Assembly: GCA_934255405.1 (NCBI GenBank)
Contig: CAKQNT010000010.1
Coordinates: 1-64,000, forward strand
Direction: 5' to 3'
Length of the DNA: 64,000 nt
From: an uncultured Alphaproteobacteria bacterium
Lineage (GTDB): Bacteria > Pseudomonadota > Alphaproteobacteria > RF32 > CAG-239
The notes beneath the pieces were generated by a model that saw only the letters and a program-made list of their open reading frames with translations, had not been told where the DNA came from and ran no database searches. Shown here in pieces: positions 36,244 through 44,873 of this stretch; the stretch's first letter is position 1, and each line of letters starts with the position of its first letter. A program made the position numbers and the translations under genes.

Positions 36244-37113
36244 CTATCTGCTGATGCCTTGATAATGCGCCGCGATAGCGAGTTTAGCACGGGGCATTTT
36301 GAAATCCGGAGCAATAGCTGCCGACAAATCCATTTCTTTGCCACATATCTCAAAGGTCAGAAAGTTTTTGAAAATCTGCTTATACATTTCAGCCGATTTG
36401 CCGGTATCGCGGTTTTCGGTTTCATTTTGGTATGCTCCCAGCTGGTGTTGAAAATCGCCGTGAGGCGCATAGTAACTCTGCCGATCGGGGTTTGACATCC
36501 AACAATCGACTTGCTCTTTTACGTATTGCAACCCCTCCTCGCGATTATGCACTTTTTCTGATATCCCTTCATTAATGGTGGCAGAAATCTCATCCATAAA
36601 ACGGGTGCGCAAATAATCGTTGTCGTTTAGCGCCGTATCTGCAGTGTGAACAGCGGCAAATAATTGGGAGTTTTGATAGTGGCGTAACTCGTGACGAGCG
36701 GACTTTTGAGGATCGACTTCACGCATTTTCTTAAAATGTGAGATTATTTGTTGAACGGCGACTTTATCTTTTTCTGATAAAGCCTCCTGCGCCCTCTTGT
36801 TTATAAACAAACCAAAGCCATTAATTATAATCTCTGGTGGGGCCTTATCCGGCTTAAACATTGCAATAGTGCGCGGAAGTTCCACCTCGTGTCCGCAGAT
36901 ATCTTTAAGCACTAGCTCTCCATCATCTGTGCGGCGATCAATAACATATGTGTTGGGATAAAAACGAAGCTTAACTCCGCCATCTTTTACAGATTGGGGA
37001 ACCTGATTATCCGGCAAAGCAAATTCGCGTGAAAAAAGAAGCGGAATCCCATCACGCGGGGCGATATAATCACTTTGGCGGCCAACGCCGTTTTTAAGCC
37101 GATTGATATACAT
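36244..37113 (-). CDS. Unknown protein with HExxH metalloprotease-like motif
   Basis: A 289-residue protein without a signal peptide; family not recognised. The motif ARHELRHYQN (residues 139-148) fits the zinc-binding HExxH. Glutamates that could serve as a third ligand follow in FMDEISATINEG (E175, E182), so a zincin fold is possible. The N-terminal part (about 1-110) is rich in beta-type segments, the rest is helical. AAGGAG lies seven bases before the ATG, supporting the start. It stands in an accessory region between a DHH-like protein and a small secreted protein. Confidence 0.6.
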   Translation of the reverse strand: MYINRLKNGVGRQSDYIAPRDGIPLLFSREFALPDNQVPQSVKDGGVKLRFYPNTYVIDRRTDDGELVLKDICGHEVELPRTIAMFKPDKAPPEIIINGFGLFINKRAQEALSEKDKVAVQQIISHFKKMREVDPQKSARHELRHYQNSQLFAAVHTADTALNDNDYLRTRFMDEISATINEGISEKVHNREEGLQYVKEQVDCWMSNPDRQSYYAPHGDFQHQLGAYQNETENRDTGKSAEMYKQIFKNFLTFEICGKEMDLSAAIAPDFKMPRAKLAIAAHYQGISR

Positions 37114-37328
37114 TTCTAACTCCTTATGTAGAGTATATTACATTTTTGCGGAATAATAAATCTAAATATACAGAAACATGACAAATTTCAGATTTATTTC
37201 AGGACGGGCGCGGATATTGCTTGTATCGAAGTATGATACTCGGAGAATCCAAAATAGAATAAGTTTCTGGACATTGTTTTCTAAAAGTGCTATGTTAAAG
37301 TCCTTGAACATATAATTTAAAAATTTTT

Positions 37329-37811
37329 ATGAAAAAACTGTTTCTTTTGCTGACTGCTTTGGTTATGGCACTCAGCGCAAGCGGGCAGATTATTGATCGG
37401 GCTAATCGTTTGCTATATGGCAACGCGGCTGATCAAGGCAATCAAAAAGCCCGTCGAATCATGGCTGGCGAGAGTATCAAATCTTATCGTGATCGCAACA
37501 CTAACGCGGTGGTTTCGGCCTCTGCTACGCAAGATTACACTTTTTTTGTAGTATTCGGCACCATTAAACTGGTAAACACCGCCAAAGACTACATTGAAGT
37601 GTATGAGTATCGCTCCGGTGATTGGCAGGCGGCCGGACAGGTGCACCGCAATGGTCCATACACGACCATTTGGACACAAACCAAACAACAACCGCAGTTG
37701 ATTACTTTCAGCAAGGGTTCCAACGGTAGGTTGTTTGTCACGGTTTATAGCGCTATCCCCCGCGATGGCGGCTGGGCGCCTTGGGCCAAATTGAGCTCAT
37801 TTACATTTTGA
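37329..37811 (+). CDS. Small secreted protein of unknown function
   Basis: A 160-residue protein with a clear signal peptide (about 1-19, MKKLFLLLTALVMALSAS, then GQ). The mature part has an Arg/Asn-rich segment (KSYRDRNTNAVVSASATQ) and beta-type stretches (YTFFVVFGTIKLVNTA and RLFVTVYSAIPRDGGW). No family is recognised. The upstream region is AT-rich, with no strong Shine-Dalgarno, and a strong terminator follows. Confidence 0.7.
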   Translation: MKKLFLLLTALVMALSASGQIIDRANRLLYGNAADQGNQKARRIMAGESIKSYRDRNTNAVVSASATQDYTFFVVFGTIKLVNTAKDYIEVYEYRSGDWQAAGQVHRNGPYTTIWTQTKQQPQLITFSKGSNGRLFVTVYSAIPRDGGWAPWAKLSSFTF

Positions 37812-37824
37812 TTAATGTATGCGC

Positions 37825-37856
37825 AAAAGAGGAAGATTTTTCTTCCTCTTTTTTTT
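37825..37856 (+). terminator. Terminator after the secreted protein gene
   Basis: A 12-bp stem (37825-37836 with 37841-37852), loop TTTT, then a long T-run. Confidence 0.9.
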
Positions 37857-37899
37857 ATATTTGTTAGAGTTATCTTGTATGCATACAGGAATATAAAAA

Positions 37900-39552
37900 A
37901 TGAAAACCGCAGAATTTGATATCAATACCGCCGAGGGAGTGCGCCTATTTGCTGACTATCACCTCGATGATAAGTTCTACCCGCAGGGGCACGCGCTGAC
38001 AAAAGAAGATATTATCATCTTTAAGATGTTTGGAATCCGTCAAGTATTCGGTGCGATTATGGACGACGATGATTTGGATCTCCGCACCGCACTGGGCATT
38101 GTGGCGGCCAAATTGTGCGGCGCTAATACGGCGTATACAATAGGAGAGGATAACGTATGCCGAATTGTTGCCGATACAAACGGAGTGTTTATCAGCACCG
38201 AAGAACGGCTAGCCAAGTTCAACCGCCTGCATCCGGAGATTGTGCTGAATGCGGTGGCGCCATATCATCCGGCACTCAAAGGAGAAATTATCGCCCGTTT
38301 GGAAATGACAATGCCAATTATTCCGCAGGCCGAACTTGATGAAATATTGTTTAAGCTCTCGGGCAATGTGGCGCTGTTGCAAATTGCTCCACAACAAAAT
38401 TTTAAGACCGCTTTTATATATACTAAACTATTGGAAGACCGCGCCGAAACCACCCACTTTACTGAAGTGGTGAAAACTCTGGTTAAAAACTTTGCTCCGT
38501 ATAACTTGGATTTTGTTGGCGAATATAATGCCGCTTACAGCCAAAATGCTATTGCCGATGCCTTGCAAGACGCCATAAAAGATGGTTATGAAGCAATATT
38601 TGTGCTGGGGGCAACCCGCTCTGCCTGCCGTGATGATGTGTTGCCCGGGGCTCTGCGCAAAATTGTTGATACCATTGCCTGCTCTCATCTGCCGCAGGTT
38701 GGAGCATCTGACCTTTTGCTGGCGCAAAAACGCAATGCCAAAATTATCGTGCTGCCATATAACTATAACAGCGCCGACACTACAACCGCCAATCGTTATA
38801 TTAAACAAGCCCTGTTTTGCGAAAGGCTGACAGAGGCCGATTTTGCCAAAATGATTCCTGAAACTCTGCCAGATGGTGAAATGATAAGCACGGAAACGAC
38901 GCTGATTGCCGCTAAAAACAGCAATGTTTCAGGCAAAAAAGCCAATATTGCGGCAATTGTGCTGGCCGCAGGTATCGGCAGCCGCGCCGGACGCAATAAG
39001 CTGATGGTGGAAGTGGCCGAAGATGTGCCTTTGTTTATGAAAGCAGTAAATGCGGCAATTGCCTCAGAGGCCAGACCGGTATTTGTGATTACCGGCTACC
39101 ACGATGAAGATATGGCGGAATATTTGGATAAAGTTGACGTAAATGTGATTTATAATCCGGCATACCGCTCCGGAGTGAAAACCTCTATTGATTTGGGAAT
39201 GAAATCGGTGCCGGGGTTCTGCGATGGCGCGATGATTATACCGGCGGATATGCCAAACCTGACCGCCGCTGACCTCAATAAGCTGATTGCCTCTTTTAAC
39301 CCTAATAAGGAAAAACAGATATCTGTGTTTGCAAACAAAGGTGTGAAAGCTAACCCGATAATCTGGGGTAAGGCGCTCTATGACAAGGCCGATATTGTGC
39401 CGGAAAACGCCGCTATTCGTCCGGTGTTTATGGAACACGCCGATTATACCAATGTGGTGGAAATCAAATCAGCGGATAAGCTCTTGGATGTTAATTATCC
39501 CAGCGATATCGAAAAAGTAATCTGGCACAAACCCGAGCCGGCAGCCAAATAA
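37900..39552 (+). CDS. Molybdopterin-binding domain fused to MobA/MocA-like nucleotidyltransferase
   Basis: Probable molybdenum-cofactor maturation enzyme. The 550 residues fall into two parts. Residues 1-330 resemble the molybdopterin-binding (MoeA/CinA-like) domain, with EAIFVLGATRSACRDDVLPGAL where substrate is usually bound. Residues 350-550 form a nucleotidyltransferase with VLAAGIGSRAGRNKLM (LAAGxxSRxGxxK, near 354), NPAYRSGVKTSID and MIIPADMPNLTA, as in MocA. This fusion is known in alphaproteobacteria with CO-dehydrogenase- or xanthine-dehydrogenase-type enzymes. No molybdoenzyme gene is in this window. Confidence 0.82.
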   Translation: MKTAEFDINTAEGVRLFADYHLDDKFYPQGHALTKEDIIIFKMFGIRQVFGAIMDDDDLDLRTALGIVAAKLCGANTAYTIGEDNVCRIVADTNGVFISTEERLAKFNRLHPEIVLNAVAPYHPALKGEIIARLEMTMPIIPQAELDEILFKLSGNVALLQIAPQQNFKTAFIYTKLLEDRAETTHFTEVVKTLVKNFAPYNLDFVGEYNAAYSQNAIADALQDAIKDGYEAIFVLGATRSACRDDVLPGALRKIVDTIACSHLPQVGASDLLLAQKRNAKIIVLPYNYNSADTTTANRYIKQALFCERLTEADFAKMIPETLPDGEMISTETTLIAAKNSNVSGKKANIAAIVLAAGIGSRAGRNKLMVEVAEDVPLFMKAVNAAIASEARPVFVITGYHDEDMAEYLDKVDVNVIYNPAYRSGVKTSIDLGMKSVPGFCDGAMIIPADMPNLTAADLNKLIASFNPNKEKQISVFANKGVKANPIIWGKALYDKADIVPENAAIRPVFMEHADYTNVVEIKSADKLLDVNYPSDIEKVIWHKPEPAAK

Positions 39553-39578
39553 ACAGCGCCGGCGGTTTCAAGCTCTTA

Positions 39579-41273
39579 TTATTCGGCGGCCGGACGGCGG
39601 TAGAAATGAAGAAATACTACCGGCTTGATATCGGTGGCTTTGTAGACTTTCTTGCGGATTTTAGCGCTTAGATACTCTTTTATCAGAGGCTCTTTGTAGT
39701 CATGCTTTTTGAGCATTTCGGGAATTTCCTGCCGCATTTCTTCAAGAATTTTATCCCGCAACTCGGCAAAGGCGTTTTCTTCTAAAATATCAATGGAAGA
39801 AATTTGCAAATCTTCTAAAGTCCAGTCATGGTCAAAAACCACGCTGATAAACAAACTGCAGTTATAGGCAATGCGACGACGGTTTTTTATCAACTGGGAG
39901 CTTAGGTCGGTTAATTGCTTGCGGTCTACCCCCAGCAAACCGGTGGGAATCTCGGCGCAAATTTCGGCATGACCGTTTTCAATATGCACCACCTCGCCGT
40001 TGCGGGCAATAATCACATCTCCGACGCCGTTCTCTACTGCCAGACGCTTTTGGCTGCGGATATTACGCTTGTCGCCGTGCACCGGCAACACAATCTGGGG
40101 CTTGAGCAATTTGTACATTTCCACAATCTGTTTGGGATCGGCATGGCCAGATGCGTGCACCAGATATTCTTCGGCAGAAATCACATCAACTCCGGCATCA
40201 CGAAGTTTTTCTTGCATACGCTCAATTTTTTCTTCATTGCCGGGGATAATTTTAGAAGAAAAAATAATCGCATCGCCATTACCAAGCTTGATGTCTTTGT
40301 TCTCACCGTTAACAATGCGGGTCAGAGCACTGCGGTAGTTACCCTGAGAACCGGCGCAAATATACATAATCTTGTCCAGCGGAATATCCACGGCATCTTT
40401 GGCTTCTATGTATTTGGGGCAATCTTTGAGGTATCCGCATTCTTTGGCGATTTCAAGATTCTGAATCAGGCTCATACCGGCAATAACCGGAGTGCGACCG
40501 GCAGCATCAGCCGCCATAATCAGGCTTTCCATACGCATAATATTGGAGGCAAAACAAGTTGCCACTAAGGTGTTTTGAAACTTGGGCACCAGTTTTAACA
40601 GGCTCTCGCGAACCTCTTGCTCAGTGGGCTCCGATTGAGAATTGGCCATATTGGTAGAATCGCCGACATAAAGCTCAACTCCTTCGGCCGCAACTTTTTT
40701 GAATTCATCCCATGCGGTGGGCAGCATAGACAAAGATTCATCATCAAAACGCCAGTCTGTGGCATGGACAATATTGCCATAAGCCGTGCGGATTATCAGA
40801 CCGGAGTTCTGCGGAGTGGAATGCGCCAGCGGGGCAAACTCAACATCAAAATTTTGGAGTTTGACATGACCGCAAGGCTTGACGACATTGAGTTTTACCA
40901 AACCATCCAATTTGTATTCTGCCAGACGGCGGTGAATGTGTCCGGCAGTAAACTCTGCGGCGTATATCGGGCACTGCAACTTGGGCCAAATATGGGCAAT
41001 GGCGCCAAAGTGATCCTCATGAGCATGAGTAACAAACAAAGCCTCAATCCGATCCTGACAGCTCTCCAAAAAAGCAGCATCGGGCAAGCCAAGCTCTATT
41101 CCGGGGAAGTCATCATTCAAAAAACCATAGCCGCAATCAACGACAATCATCTTGCCGTCTACCACATAGGCATACATATTAAAACCAACTTCTTCGGCTC
41201 CGCCGAGAGCTACAAAATAAATTCCTTTTTTATCAAAACAAGATAATTTGTTTTCTGCAATAATATCATTCAT
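39579..41273 (-). CDS. rnj: Ribonuclease J
   Basis: MBL/beta-CASP exo- and endoribonuclease involved in mRNA decay and rRNA maturation. The 564 residues have VVDCGYGF, the metal motif VTHAHEDHFGAI (near 80), a His in APLAHSTPQNSG, HATDWRFDDE, and the beta-CASP region with ICAGSQGNYRSAL. VHASGHADPKQI and ILPVHGDKRN close the active site. Alphaproteobacteria often carry RNase J alongside RNase E, as here. birA lies eight bases upstream on the same strand, so it is probably the last gene of the nuo-birA-rnj run. Confidence 0.95.
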   Translation of the reverse strand: MNDIIAENKLSCFDKKGIYFVALGGAEEVGFNMYAYVVDGKMIVVDCGYGFLNDDFPGIELGLPDAAFLESCQDRIEALFVTHAHEDHFGAIAHIWPKLQCPIYAAEFTAGHIHRRLAEYKLDGLVKLNVVKPCGHVKLQNFDVEFAPLAHSTPQNSGLIIRTAYGNIVHATDWRFDDESLSMLPTAWDEFKKVAAEGVELYVGDSTNMANSQSEPTEQEVRESLLKLVPKFQNTLVATCFASNIMRMESLIMAADAAGRTPVIAGMSLIQNLEIAKECGYLKDCPKYIEAKDAVDIPLDKIMYICAGSQGNYRSALTRIVNGENKDIKLGNGDAIIFSSKIIPGNEEKIERMQEKLRDAGVDVISAEEYLVHASGHADPKQIVEMYKLLKPQIVLPVHGDKRNIRSQKRLAVENGVGDVIIARNGEVVHIENGHAEICAEIPTGLLGVDRKQLTDLSSQLIKNRRRIAYNCSLFISVVFDHDWTLEDLQISSIDILEENAFAELRDKILEEMRQEIPEMLKKHDYKEPLIKEYLSAKIRKKVYKATDIKPVVFLHFYRRPAAE

Positions 41274-41281
41274 TAAAATAT

Positions 41282-42010
41282 CTATTTCCTCTTTATAAAA
41301 ACATCTCCGGCATAAATTTTGCGGATTTTTCCCTGCTGTTCCAGTAGTAAAGCGCCATTATTATCCAGACCGCGGAAAATTCCATCTTCTGCCGTATTTT
41401 CCATATTTACCTTTATCTCTCCGCCCAAATGGTCGGCGTTTTGCAGCCACTGCTCGCGCACAATACCGAACCCGTGTTCGGAATATGCGGCATATATCTC
41501 ATTAAAACGTTGAAGATAAAGTTTTAAGAAACTGCACCGGTCAATATCTATTTTGCATTCATCCAAACTAGTCGCAGAATAAAGCAACTCCGCTTCCTTA
41601 TCGGGAGACGCTTTGATATTGACGCCTATGCCGATGATTATATACTCATTTTCGGGTTTTTCAAGCAAAATCCCCGATACCTTGGCGCCTTGCACCAAAA
41701 CATCGTTCGGCCACTTGAGCGTAACTTCCAAATCCGGTTTTAGAGCCTTGATACTTTGCAATAGAGCCAACGAGCTGATAAAAGGCAAAAAGTTAATATC
41801 CTTAAGCTCGCCTTTGAGCGCCAACGACATAAATAAATTGCCCGCAAAACCAAGCCAGCTGCGGCCACGCCGCCCCCTGCCCTTGGTTTGCTCGGCAGCA
41901 GAGATAACAAACCTTTCGGCCGGAGGGGTAAAACTTTGTTCGGCAGCATAGTCATTGGTGCTGCCAACGGTTTCCAAATCCTGCCAATACCAGCCTTCTG
42001 TTATGGTCAT
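41282..42010 (-). CDS. birA: Biotin-[acetyl-CoA-carboxylase] ligase
   Basis: Attaches biotin to the carboxyl-carrier protein of acetyl-CoA carboxylase. The 242 residues match the catalytic type without the N-terminal helix-turn-helix repressor domain: ETVGSTNDYA, AEQTKGRGRRGRSW (biotinyl-AMP loop, near 45), LKWPNDVLV and VSGILLEKPENE. The start overlaps the nuoN stop (ATGA), so the gene is translationally coupled to nuoN. This nuoN-birA-rnj order is conserved in alphaproteobacteria. Confidence 0.94.
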   Translation of the reverse strand: MTITEGWYWQDLETVGSTNDYAAEQSFTPPAERFVISAAEQTKGRGRRGRSWLGFAGNLFMSLALKGELKDINFLPFISSLALLQSIKALKPDLEVTLKWPNDVLVQGAKVSGILLEKPENEYIIIGIGVNIKASPDKEAELLYSATSLDECKIDIDRCSFLKLYLQRFNEIYAAYSEHGFGIVREQWLQNADHLGGEIKVNMENTAEDGIFRGLDNNGALLLEQQGKIRKIYAGDVFIKRK

Positions 42011-43434
42011 TGTGAAACTCCGCTCAAAACAATTTCGGCATCGTGCAGCAAATATGCCGGATTTAGAATAGAAATCAGCACCAACAGCAGATTTAGAAAC
42101 AAGCAGATATAAATGGCCTTATCTGTTCGGTCAAAGCTGTTTTGCCGCGGCATAAAATAAACTGTGCGAATCACTTGCAAAAAGGCATTGGCCATCAGAA
42201 CCAACGCCACCAGCAGCAAGGCAACCTGAGCCCAGTTTTGAGCACCCACCAGAGTATTAATCAGAGACAAACGTCCCCAAAATCCCAGCATGGGAGGCAC
42301 GCCGATGAGCGAGACCATAAACACCAGCAATGCCGCCGAAACATATGGTTTGGCTGTAGAGAGACCATTAATATCGTCAAGCTCACTTAAATAATCACCT
42401 TTGCTTTTGAAAGCCAAAAAGGTGGTGTAAACGCCAATCATCGACATTACATAAATGATGGTATACACAAAGGCGCTGACAATGGCTTCGGCATTAAAAT
42501 TCAGGATTCCGAACATCATTACGCCCAAATTATAGACTGTGGCAAACGCAAACAACCGACGGATGTTGTTTTGGCTGTTGGAAGAAACCGCTCCCAACAC
42601 CAATGATATGCCGGCAAAAACCAAAAGCAGCGGACGCAGAGCGGCAGACAGCGGAGCAAAAACACCGCTCATCAGAGTAATAAGGCAAGATAAATAAACA
42701 AACGGAGTGATAATGGTCAAAAAGCCGCAAACCGGCAGAACGGCAACGCTCATCACGTTGACAAACCAGATATGAAACGGAGCCGCCGCCGCCAAAAACA
42801 ACAAAACAACAACTATGAAGGCTGCGGAAGCATAAGCCCAACCGCCGGCGGATTCGGAGTGATGCAGAAATTCGCTGATGCCGGAGTAGTCAAAAGTGTG
42901 AGCCAGATAGCCCAAAACTCCGATACCGCTCCACAGCAGCAGACAGAAAAACAGCGCCGCTCCGGCATAATGTTTGGCGGCAGAGCGCACCTTGTCTTCA
43001 TCCCAGTGCTGCATAATCAAAATGTATGTGAGCAGACACAAAAGCGGAACCAAAATCGCCGGCAGCAAAAAGTTTTGAGCCGAAAGCAGCAAACCAAACA
43101 ACAGCAGAATCGACACACTTATAAGATAAAACTTGAAGGAAGAGCGATTCTTATTCAGAAACCATTTGGAAGATAAATAAAACCAAACCAATCCGGCCAG
43201 ATATATCAAAACCTTAAACAGAGTGGTATAGCGGTTGTTTTGCCACAGGTCCGGCCAAACGCTTTTATTATAAAAAACCACGGTCAAAACCATGGCCGCC
43301 GCCAAAAAGAATTTGCTGAGCGTAAAAAAAGTTTTGGCAGTTTTGCTCTCGCGCCAAATATTGACAATCCACGCAATCGGAACAAAACTCAGCAACAAAA
43401 GCTCGGGTGATAAGATAAGCCAATTTTGCAGCAT
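42007..43434 (-). CDS. nuoN: NuoN-like complex I membrane subunit, missing key charges
   Basis: Antiporter-like membrane subunit of NADH dehydrogenase I, about 14 helices in 475 residues. Aligned by eye without gaps around PFHIW (219-223) and the following APxPVxxFL-type block, the two lysines of the usual proton path are replaced: Leu214 and Pro244. The usual WTPDVYEGAP is WFVNVMSVAV here. In the late helix, GVPPMLGFWGRL has Arg where GKF is usual. The overall family is clear from position, order and SLIGVPPMLGF. TAGGAG supports the start. It overlaps birA and follows nuoM after eight bases. Confidence 0.8.
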   Translation of the reverse strand: MLQNWLILSPELLLLSFVPIAWIVNIWRESKTAKTFFTLSKFFLAAAMVLTVVFYNKSVWPDLWQNNRYTTLFKVLIYLAGLVWFYLSSKWFLNKNRSSFKFYLISVSILLLFGLLLSAQNFLLPAILVPLLCLLTYILIMQHWDEDKVRSAAKHYAGAALFFCLLLWSGIGVLGYLAHTFDYSGISEFLHHSESAGGWAYASAAFIVVVLLFLAAAAPFHIWFVNVMSVAVLPVCGFLTIITPFVYLSCLITLMSGVFAPLSAALRPLLLVFAGISLVLGAVSSNSQNNIRRLFAFATVYNLGVMMFGILNFNAEAIVSAFVYTIIYVMSMIGVYTTFLAFKSKGDYLSELDDINGLSTAKPYVSAALLVFMVSLIGVPPMLGFWGRLSLINTLVGAQNWAQVALLLVALVLMANAFLQVIRTVYFMPRQNSFDRTDKAIYICLFLNLLLVLISILNPAYLLHDAEIVLSGVSQ

Positions 43435-43442
43435 CTGCGCTC

Positions 43443-44873
43443 CTATTCATTAATTACAAACCAAAGAGGTTTGACAAAAGACATTATCAAAATAAATACA
43501 ATAAACAGCATAAAAGCAAACCAGCGAAACGAGATATCGTCATCTTTGCCAAGCCGACAGCTGTTGTCATCACTTTTGAGGCGGAACAATTCCTGCAGCA
43601 GCGTCATGCCCGCCAAAACCACAGCAAACACCAGTAATATGCCAAGCTTAATATTGGCGCCCAGCAGTTTGGAAAGAATCAGAAAGTTGTTTACAAACAC
43701 GGCAGAAACCGGCAAACCAACCGCGGCCAGAATCATAAATGAATAGGCAAACGAGAGCCTTTTGGCGCGGCACAAAAAACCATTGGACGAGCTGTCTTCT
43801 GATTGTTCTTTGTGCAAAATGTAGCCTGACAAAACCTCCAGCGCCGAGACAATAATGATAAATCCAAACAAAGAATAGCCGATGTTGTATACAATTACGG
43901 CGTCATTAGTGAATATCCCCAGCAGATACATAATATAATATACCGTAATGTAAGAAAATATTTTGTATTGGGGATCTTTGTTAATGAAGCCGATCAGCCC
44001 GATAAAGACCATGGTAATAACACCGATAATGTTTATCCAGACAATATAGTCATCTATACCGCCGGCAAAGTGCGGAGGCAAAAAGCGGATAAATCCGTAT
44101 AAGGCAGTGAGCGGCATAAGCGCGGTGATGATAAAGGCCAACGGATTGCGGATGCCGGAGTTAACCGATGATATCCAATAGTGAAAAGGCCAAATCGGAA
44201 TTCTAGACAAGAATGACAAGCTAACCGCGCCCCAAACATAAAGCCCGATACCGCCTTTGAGCGGCAGGCGGCTGACCTGCTTGAGGGTAATGCTGCCAAA
44301 ATTGCGGTAGATAAGCATAGTGGCGCTAAACAGAATCAGTGCGCCGATAAAGTTATATAAAAAGAAGCGATAATTGAGCTCTTGTTTTTTTATCTCGCCA
44401 AACATACCGATAATCATAAACAACGGAATCAGCATGGCCTCGAAAAAGATATAAAACGAAAAAATATCCGCCGCCACAAACAAACCGGTGGACATACTTA
44501 AAAACAACAAGGTGAAAACCATCAGCGATTTTTGACGGTGCGCATTGCCGTGCACGCCGGAGAGCCCGACCAAAACAGCCAAATGCACCGCCAGAATCAG
44601 CAACAGCGACAAAGTATCTACGCCGAGCACAATGTTGATATCCGGCGTTGAGAGCCAATTGAACTCCTCAATTAACTGCAGTTTGCGGCTGTTTTCATTA
44701 AGCAGCATAAACACACGCCAAATCAGCGTAAGATTGGCAATAATCGTAAAAATGCAGACATTAAACGAGTTGCGGCCACGGGTATTATCATCTTCTTTAG
44801 CCGTCAGGACAAACAGCATGCCGAAAAAAGGCATGGCAACAATCAGGGACAATAAGGCAAACGGGCTATTCAT
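43443..44873 (-). CDS. nuoM: NuoM-like complex I membrane subunit, missing key charges
   Basis: Antiporter-like subunit, 476 residues with about 14 helices. The conserved Glu is kept in FFEAMLIPLF (E145). By a gap-free eye alignment around IPIWPFHYW (225-233), the usual Lys is Arg224 and the second Lys (as in LLKMGxYG) is Leu255. The LPDAHxEAPT block has become ISSVNSGIRN. The late GFVGEF is VFVNNF, with Asn396 where Glu is usual. It overlaps nuoL by eight bases. The protein looks intact and under constraint, not a pseudogene, but its proton path appears to be rewired or lost. Confidence 0.8.
   Translation of the reverse strand: MNSPFALLSLIVAMPFFGMLFVLTAKEDDNTRGRNSFNVCIFTIIANLTLIWRVFMLLNENSRKLQLIEEFNWLSTPDINIVLGVDTLSLLLILAVHLAVLVGLSGVHGNAHRQKSLMVFTLLFLSMSTGLFVAADIFSFYIFFEAMLIPLFMIIGMFGEIKKQELNYRFFLYNFIGALILFSATMLIYRNFGSITLKQVSRLPLKGGIGLYVWGAVSLSFLSRIPIWPFHYWISSVNSGIRNPLAFIITALMPLTALYGFIRFLPPHFAGGIDDYIVWINIIGVITMVFIGLIGFINKDPQYKIFSYITVYYIMYLLGIFTNDAVIVYNIGYSLFGFIIIVSALEVLSGYILHKEQSEDSSSNGFLCRAKRLSFAYSFMILAAVGLPVSAVFVNNFLILSKLLGANIKLGILLVFAVVLAGMTLLQELFRLKSDDNSCRLGKDDDISFRWFAFMLFIVFILIMSFVKPLWFVINE

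Noticed and set aside
39915..40568. 217-codon ORF opposite the RNase J gene
   Set aside because: Shadow of RNase J; no ribosome site and no domain pattern.
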